Below, one piece after another: positions 35,866 to 39,226 of a stretch of DNA of 39,226 bases; the stretch's first letter is position 1; the number at the start of each line of letters is the position of its first letter. Position numbers and translations under genes: made by a program. The notes below the pieces were generated by a model that did no database searches, was not told the origin of the DNA, and worked only from the letters and a program-made list of their open reading frames with translations. The stretch is from a virus, in the IMG/VR virus record IMGVR_UViG_3300034175_000015, positions 1 through 39,226 of that record. One strand, written 5' to 3'.

Positions 35866-35910
35866 CCCTCTTCATTGTCCCTATTTGGGATGGTGGAGAG
35901 GGTTTATTTT
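35866..35910 (+). terminator. Rho-independent terminator, duplicated type (copy 2)
   Basis: CCCTCTTCATTGTCCC pairs with GGGATGGTGGAGAGGG (ending at 35902), followed by TTTATTTT. It is a near copy of the hairpin at 33219, and like that copy is followed by CTTTATTTTTT-like DNA and a promoter-like motif. Confidence 0.88.
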
Positions 35911-35935
35911 GACTTTATTTTTTCGGATTAGCTTG

Positions 35936-35954
35936 AACCCGTTAAATTAATGAT
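35936..35954 (+). promoter_or_regulatory. Candidate phage promoter, CCCGTTAnnTTAA family (copy 3)
   Basis: AACCCGTTAAATTAATGAT lies in the 351-base non-coding stretch before the packaging genes, just after a terminator. It agrees with copies 1, 2 and 4 over CCCGTTAnnTTAA and with copy 4 also over the following TGAT. Confidence 0.52.
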
Positions 35955-36054
35955 CGCTTGGCTCCCCTCCCTGAATGAGATAACGTGAGTAAGTCGTTTT
36001 AATTCCTTAAAGTATAAACCTCTAAAGAATACACCTATAACATAAGCGTAAAGA

Positions 36055-36083
36055 TTGATAAAGAAAATAAGGTACATTATCAT
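36055..36083 (+). promoter_or_regulatory. Candidate host sigma-70-type promoter
   Basis: TTGATA (36055-36060) and TATCAT (36078-36083) each differ by one base from the TTGACA and TATAAT consensus and are 17 bases apart. It sits between candidate phage promoter copies 3 and 4. The rest of 35955-36210 holds no convincing gene; a 61-codon frame at 36090 has no ribosome binding site and runs into the next gene. Confidence 0.4.
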
Positions 36084-36129
36084 AAGAACTTGGGAAGGTA
36101 CATCGGAAAGACCATTTTAAATGTTACTG

Positions 36130-36148
36130 AACCCGTTATCTTAATGAT
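36130..36148 (+). promoter_or_regulatory. Candidate phage promoter, CCCGTTAnnTTAA family (copy 4)
   Basis: GAACCCGTTATCTTAATGA... starts 81 bases before ATG 36211. It shares GAACCCGTTA, TTAA and TGAT with copy 3. Its TATCTTAATGAT part also resembles TATCTTATATGAT in the 21747/33284 motif, linking the two motif families. Confidence 0.52.
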
Positions 36149-36210
36149 GGTGATCGAACGCGAGACTAAAACGCTTCCCACCTGTGTCCTTTCAATCCGG
36201 AGATACCAGA

Positions 36211-36633
36211 ATGGCAGACGATTTAAACAAAATCGAACAACCTGGTGCTCAAGACCCACAAATGTCAGCATATAAGCGTTTTCACGCTGGTTCCGAACGA
36301 AGCCAAAGAAGGTTATGTGAACTGAATTATGACCCTATTGGTGAGCTTGTGCAACAGTATCATGATATATGTGGTCTAATCAAATCAGAAATTGATTGGA
36401 AAGAAGGAAGAGAAACACGACTTACCGCTAAAGGTACAGAGCGTCAGTTTCACCACGACTTCTTAGATAAACTCTTAGATAAGAAACAGAAGATTGCTGC
36501 AGAGCTTATTAGATATGGCTATGGAAGAGTCCCTGAAGTTGGTGTTATCGAAGAGAAATCTGTTACTCCCTTTATTGTTAATACAAGTAGAGGTGAGATT
36601 AGACGTTTAAAACCTCCAGGGAGTGAATCATAA
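36211..36633 (+). CDS. Putative small terminase subunit
   Basis: CCGGAG eight bases before ATG 36211 sets the start; GTG 36184 in frame is upstream of that site. The 140-residue protein is charged and helical (ELVQQYHDICGLIKSEIDW; HHDFLDKLLDKKQKIAAELIRYGYG) with a more extended C-terminus. It is one tiny gene away from the large terminase, where small terminases usually lie, and its size fits. No DNA-binding helix-turn-helix is obvious, so the call rests on position and composition. Confidence 0.55.
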   Translation: MADDLNKIEQPGAQDPQMSAYKRFHAGSERSQRRLCELNYDPIGELVQQYHDICGLIKSEIDWKEGRETRLTAKGTERQFHHDFLDKLLDKKQKIAAELIRYGYGRVPEVGVIEEKSVTPFIVNTSRGEIRRLKPPGSES

Positions 36634-36734
36634 TGTTACTATTTACTGCAGGCTTCATTTGTGGTGGTATCACTATTGCTATAGCAGCAGTGATCGCTCT
36701 TATGTATGCATTTAAAGATTTCAAGGTGTACTAA
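36633..36734 (+). CDS. Very small membrane protein
   Basis: TAATG overlaps couple this 33-residue ORF to both neighbours. The product MLLFTAGFICGGITIAIA... is one hydrophobic span followed by a short polar tail (KDFKVY). It fills exactly the space between the two terminase-region genes, which supports translation. Not recognised. Confidence 0.55.
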   Translation: MLLFTAGFICGGITIAIAAVIALMYAFKDFKVY

Positions 36735-38065
36735 TGGTAGACTTACACCCTGGTCAATCTGAAGCCTATGAAGATCTGTTCATAGATAACAAGTACAGAT
36801 TTATTTCTGTATGTTGTGCTCGTGGTTGGGGTAAGAGTTACTTCTTAGCTGTTGCTGCAATGACTGCTGTATTCGAACTTATGAATATGCCAGCTTCAGT
36901 GCCAAATAAGAGAGTTGCTATCATTGCTCCTACCTACGATCAGGTTACAGATATTTATTTTCCTCTATTAGCATGGGACATGGGTGTCGAAGAGATAGCC
37001 CTTAAGTCTTCACGCGATAAAGGTGTTTTCCATTTTCCTAATAACGTTGAGTTGAGATTACTATCCTATGAAGCTGTTGAGAGAATGCGTGGTAAAGGTT
37101 ACTACTTTGTTGGATGGGACGAGGTCTCATCTTGCTCTAAGGGAATTAATCCTAAAGACGCATGGCAAGGTGTTATTCAACCGTGTATTGTTACGCGTTG
37201 GTCACCTGAAAGAGCTGCCTTTTATGATGCTCCGAGTCCTGGGCGTGCTGCTGTCGTTAGTACTCCTGATGGTTATAACTTCTTTCATGAGTTGCATCAT
37301 TATTTTGAGAATGATCCTCAATGGAATAGCTATCACTACGACTATACTGGCTCACCGTATATTGACCCTGATGAAGTCGAAAGAATAAGACACCAACTAG
37401 ACCCGAGAGTATTCGCATCTGAATACATGGCCTCCTTTGAGGACTCGGGTACGAATGTCTTTTACTGCTTCAAAAGGAAGAAACATGTTAGAAGTGATCT
37501 GGAAGACTTTGCAGAGAATGAAGATGTCCATTGTGCTATTGACTTTAACGTCGGGATTCAAGCTACTTCTATATTTGCTATCCGTGGCAAGCAGAAACAC
37601 TTTATACATGAGTTCAAAGGGCATCCTGACACTGAAACTCTTGCTATTGCGCTCAAAACGAGGTTTATTGATAAAGGACACAAAGTGTTCGCTTATCCTG
37701 ACCCAAGCGGACGCGCAAGAAAAACTAGCGCAGCAGTCGGTAGAACAGATTTTGCTATCCTCGAAGAATACGGAATCAGATGTTTAGCAAGACTTAAGGC
37801 TCCTCCTATTATTGACTCTACTAATGCTGTCAATAGAGAGCTTATGACTGCTGCTGGCGAGATATCTATGTATTTTCATCCTCGGTGCACTGGCACGATA
37901 GAATCTATGGAAAGAACCAAGTGGGTTGATAAGAACCCTGAAACAGCTACGATTGATAAGACAGAGGGCGTAGAGCATTTCTCTGATGGTATCAGGTACG
38001 CTACCGAATATCTATCGCCTGTGATTATCTCACGGACGAGACCTAAAAGAGGATTTGGATTCTAA
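36734..38065 (+). CDS. Large terminase subunit
   Basis: This 443-residue DNA-packaging motor has an N-terminal ATPase with Walker A-like CARGWGKSY near residue 28, a motif region VAIIAPTYDQV, and Walker B YYFVGWDE near 125 with catalytic Glu. The C-terminal nuclease shows AIDFNVG, YPDPSGRARK and a final HFSDGIRYATEY, with aspartates expected to bind metal. It pumps DNA into the procapsid and cuts it. It is close to the usual 450-600 residue range. All main motifs are visible. It starts at the overlapping TAATG. Confidence 0.93.
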   Translation: MVDLHPGQSEAYEDLFIDNKYRFISVCCARGWGKSYFLAVAAMTAVFELMNMPASVPNKRVAIIAPTYDQVTDIYFPLLAWDMGVEEIALKSSRDKGVFHFPNNVELRLLSYEAVERMRGKGYYFVGWDEVSSCSKGINPKDAWQGVIQPCIVTRWSPERAAFYDAPSPGRAAVVSTPDGYNFFHELHHYFENDPQWNSYHYDYTGSPYIDPDEVERIRHQLDPRVFASEYMASFEDSGTNVFYCFKRKKHVRSDLEDFAENEDVHCAIDFNVGIQATSIFAIRGKQKHFIHEFKGHPDTETLAIALKTRFIDKGHKVFAYPDPSGRARKTSAAVGRTDFAILEEYGIRCLARLKAPPIIDSTNAVNRELMTAAGEISMYFHPRCTGTIESMERTKWVDKNPETATIDKTEGVEHFSDGIRYATEYLSPVIISRTRPKRGFGF

Positions 38066-38379
38066 TGGAACCCGATATAGTAGAAATTCTCTTAGGCATA
38101 GTAGTTACAGGACTTGCATGGTGGATGAAAACCATTTGGATAACTGTAAAAGAACTCCAAAATAAGCAAACAGCAATGGAACTTGACATTGCAAAGAACT
38201 ACAGCACTAAGAACGAGAATGCCCTTATCATGGTCGACTTCAATAGGAAGCTTGACAAGATAGGTAATTTAGAACTCTTATTTGCTCAACATGAGACTAG
38301 ACGTATATCTGCTGATAAACAGCTAGACAGTATCACTAGTCGATTAGATGTGATTTATGAGGAATTGATAAAGAAATGA
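38065..38379 (+). CDS. Membrane-anchored coiled-coil protein (holin- or i-spanin-like)
   Basis: This 104-residue protein has one N-terminal membrane segment (IVEILLGIVVTGLAWWM, about 5-22) followed by KTIWITVKELQNKQ and a long charged helix to the end. Phage proteins of this design are often annotated as holins; an inner-membrane spanin is the other possibility, because the next gene (ATGA overlap) encodes a lipoprotein. Which, if either, is correct cannot be told from sequence alone. Confidence 0.6.
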   Translation: MEPDIVEILLGIVVTGLAWWMKTIWITVKELQNKQTAMELDIAKNYSTKNENALIMVDFNRKLDKIGNLELLFAQHETRRISADKQLDSITSRLDVIYEELIKK

Positions 38380-38750
38380 AAAAGCTAAAATTATTGCTTC
38401 TTGTACCTGCTCTTATGAGTGTACAGGCATGTAAGCATATGACCGATGTTCCTACTAGTGGACCTGTTGTGATTGCTAGACACAGCGTTATTGATGATAG
38501 AGCAATGCTTACTGCAGAACTCTCTTTCAAGGCTACTGACATTATTGTCAACGGTCTAATCAATAGCGGTATGCTATCCCTCCCACAGATTGGTATTGCT
38601 AAGAACATCCTCAAGTCTGCAGCTACTAGCCTCTACATTGCACGTGATGCTTACAAGGCATTTAACTCTGCAGGTCTTGAACTTGCTGTTAAGCAGCTAC
38701 AAGCATTAGAGAAGCATGCACACCAGTTGAGGAGTGAAACTAATGTTTAA
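38376..38750 (+). CDS. Lipoprotein next to the terminase
   Basis: The N-terminus MKKLKLLLLVPALMSVQAC is a lipoprotein signal with lipobox VQAC, predicting lipidation of C19. The mature 106 residues are polar then helical (AELSFKATDIIVNGLI; AATSLYIARDAYKAF; ELAVKQLQALEKHA). Coupling by ATGA to the membrane coiled-coil gene is compatible with an outer-membrane spanin, but the length and sequence fit a general phage lipoprotein equally well. Confidence 0.65.
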   Translation: MKKLKLLLLVPALMSVQACKHMTDVPTSGPVVIARHSVIDDRAMLTAELSFKATDIIVNGLINSGMLSLPQIGIAKNILKSAATSLYIARDAYKAFNSAGLELAVKQLQALEKHAHQLRSETNV

Positions 38751-38940
38751 ATTAGAGAATGTACTATTCCTTATTCTCAACCTTCCACAAGCACTCATGG
38801 CATTGCAAGAGATTAAAGAGGTTGTTGAGGAAATCATCAAAACTTTCGGTGAAGACGATCAAGAGAAATTACAAGCTGCTATTAGAGAAGTAGCCGCTGA
38901 TAATGATCGCCGCATTGCTGAGAATAACAGCGAGGCGTAA
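38743..38940 (+). CDS. Small helical protein
   Basis: GAGGAG seven bases before ATG 38743 decides the start; GTG 38734 in frame lies on that site. The 65-residue product has a hydrophobic N-terminal part (ENVLFLILNLPQALMALQEI) and an acidic amphipathic C-terminal helix (EDDQEKLQAAIREVAADNDRR). It may associate with the membrane. Not recognised. Confidence 0.58.
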   Translation: MFKLENVLFLILNLPQALMALQEIKEVVEEIIKTFGEDDQEKLQAAIREVAADNDRRIAENNSEA

Positions 38941-38943
38941 TCG

Positions 38944-39226
38944 ATGAACAAGGCAGAGATTGATAAGAAGTACCATGAATTATACTACTCTGAATATGAC
39001 TCTCCTTACGGAATTATTTGTCTCGATCTTGCTAGCCAACTTGATCTATATCGCGGCGCTATATCTGCATTACGTGCAGGTAACAATGCTGATTGGTCAA
39101 TTCCTATTAAGTTAAAGGATGGGTCAGTCGTAGAGCTTAGTGCTCCTATTATGTTACTTATCTATGATTGTGTTAGCTTACATCTAGATAACATTAAGCG
39201 TGAGTGGGCGGAGGCACTTAAAGATG
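38944..39226 (+). CDS. Hypothetical protein, 5' part only
   Basis: GAGGCG precedes ATG 38944 and the frame is open to the right edge, so 94 complete codons are visible. The product begins MNKAEIDKKYHELYYSEYD, then GIICLDLASQLDLYRGAISA and SAPIMLLIYDCVSLHLDNI. It looks globular and mostly helical. Not recognised. The gene continues beyond the window. Confidence 0.58.
   Translation, partial: MNKAEIDKKYHELYYSEYDSPYGIICLDLASQLDLYRGAISALRAGNNADWSIPIKLKDGSVVELSAPIMLLIYDCVSLHLDNIKREWAEALKD

Noticed and set aside
36003-36022. Fifth copy of the leader hairpin (AGTATAAAC near 36011)
   Set aside because: It shares only the loop-like AGTATAAAC with the four copies; the stem and the TCCT spacing are missing.
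36090-36275. 61-codon frame before the small terminase candidate
   Set aside because: It has no ribosome binding site, crosses a candidate promoter and overlaps the better supported gene at 36211.
38065-38750. Firm assignment of a spanin pair
   Set aside because: The topology (membrane coiled coil plus coupled lipoprotein) fits, but no endolysin is beside it and holin-like proteins share the first design, so only a tentative note is given.
1-39226. CRISPR arrays, insertion sequences, integrase or lysogeny genes
   Set aside because: No regularly spaced repeats, transposase-like ORF, integrase or repressor pattern was seen. Nothing indicates a temperate lifestyle in this window.

Overview
This 39.2 kb window is a stretch of an AT-rich, tightly packed, double-stranded DNA phage genome. 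Every convincing gene is on the + strand, and neighbours commonly overlap by 1-14 nt (TAATG or ATGA junctions). It encodes its own single-subunit T7-type RNA polymerase and a T7-type replication set: family A DNA polymerase, primase-helicase, 5'-3' exonuclease, an SSB-like protein, ATP-dependent ligase and a GIY-YIG nuclease. It also carries a cobalamin-dependent ribonucleotide reductase and, at the right end, a large terminase. This is a T7-like (podovirus-type) phage, larger and more divergent than T7. Lipobox signal peptides point to a Gram-negative host. tRNAs for Lys(TTT), Arg(TCT) and Leu(TAA), which read A-ending codons, suggest a host richer in GC than the phage. I cannot name the host.

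Layout. 1-3.4 kb: partial gene, small membrane protein, RNA polymerase and an unknown partner. 3.4-16.2 kb: nucleic-acid metabolism (SSB-like, DUF3310, DNA polymerase, exonuclease, GIY-YIG nuclease, primase-helicase, class II RNR, ligase, a nucleotidyltransferase-like protein) with small unknowns. 16.2-17.1 kb: candidate structured RNA, candidate phage promoter, an apparently well-expressed repeat protein and a terminator. 17-21.7 kb: small accessory genes (cupin, zinc ribbons, MazG-like, SLOG/DUF1273) around three intact tRNAs and one degenerate tRNA-like element embedded in a CDS. 21.7-29.2 kb: small unknowns, a cysteine-free thioredoxin-like protein and a 662-residue protein with a DUF2135-like domain. 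29.2-35.9 kb: an accessory block dominated by small paralogous proteins (seven with a CCLGVLC core, one divergent member, two CAFGQYL proteins, two tandem zinc proteins) plus an SPFH/prohibitin-like membrane protein. 35.9-39.2 kb: terminator, candidate promoters, small-terminase candidate, large terminase, membrane and lipoprotein genes and the start of a further gene.

Regulation. Four elements recur: (i) CCCGTTAnnTTAA in four intergenic regions, a candidate phage-RNAP promoter; (ii) CGGGTATCTTATATGATAA, two identical copies; (iii) a four-copy 5'-leader hairpin (consensus TCCTrrGCATGA) whose stem changes on both sides together; (iv) intrinsic terminators, two of which are a duplicated hairpin with paired changes.

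The main candidates for undescribed biology are the roughly ten-member CCLGVLC/CAFGQYL expansion, the covarying leader hairpin, the cysteine-free thioredoxin beside a DNA polymerase that retains a T7-like thioredoxin-binding segment, tRNA genes that supply CDS stop codons together with a tRNA-like sequence read as protein, and the structured RNA at 16186-16280.
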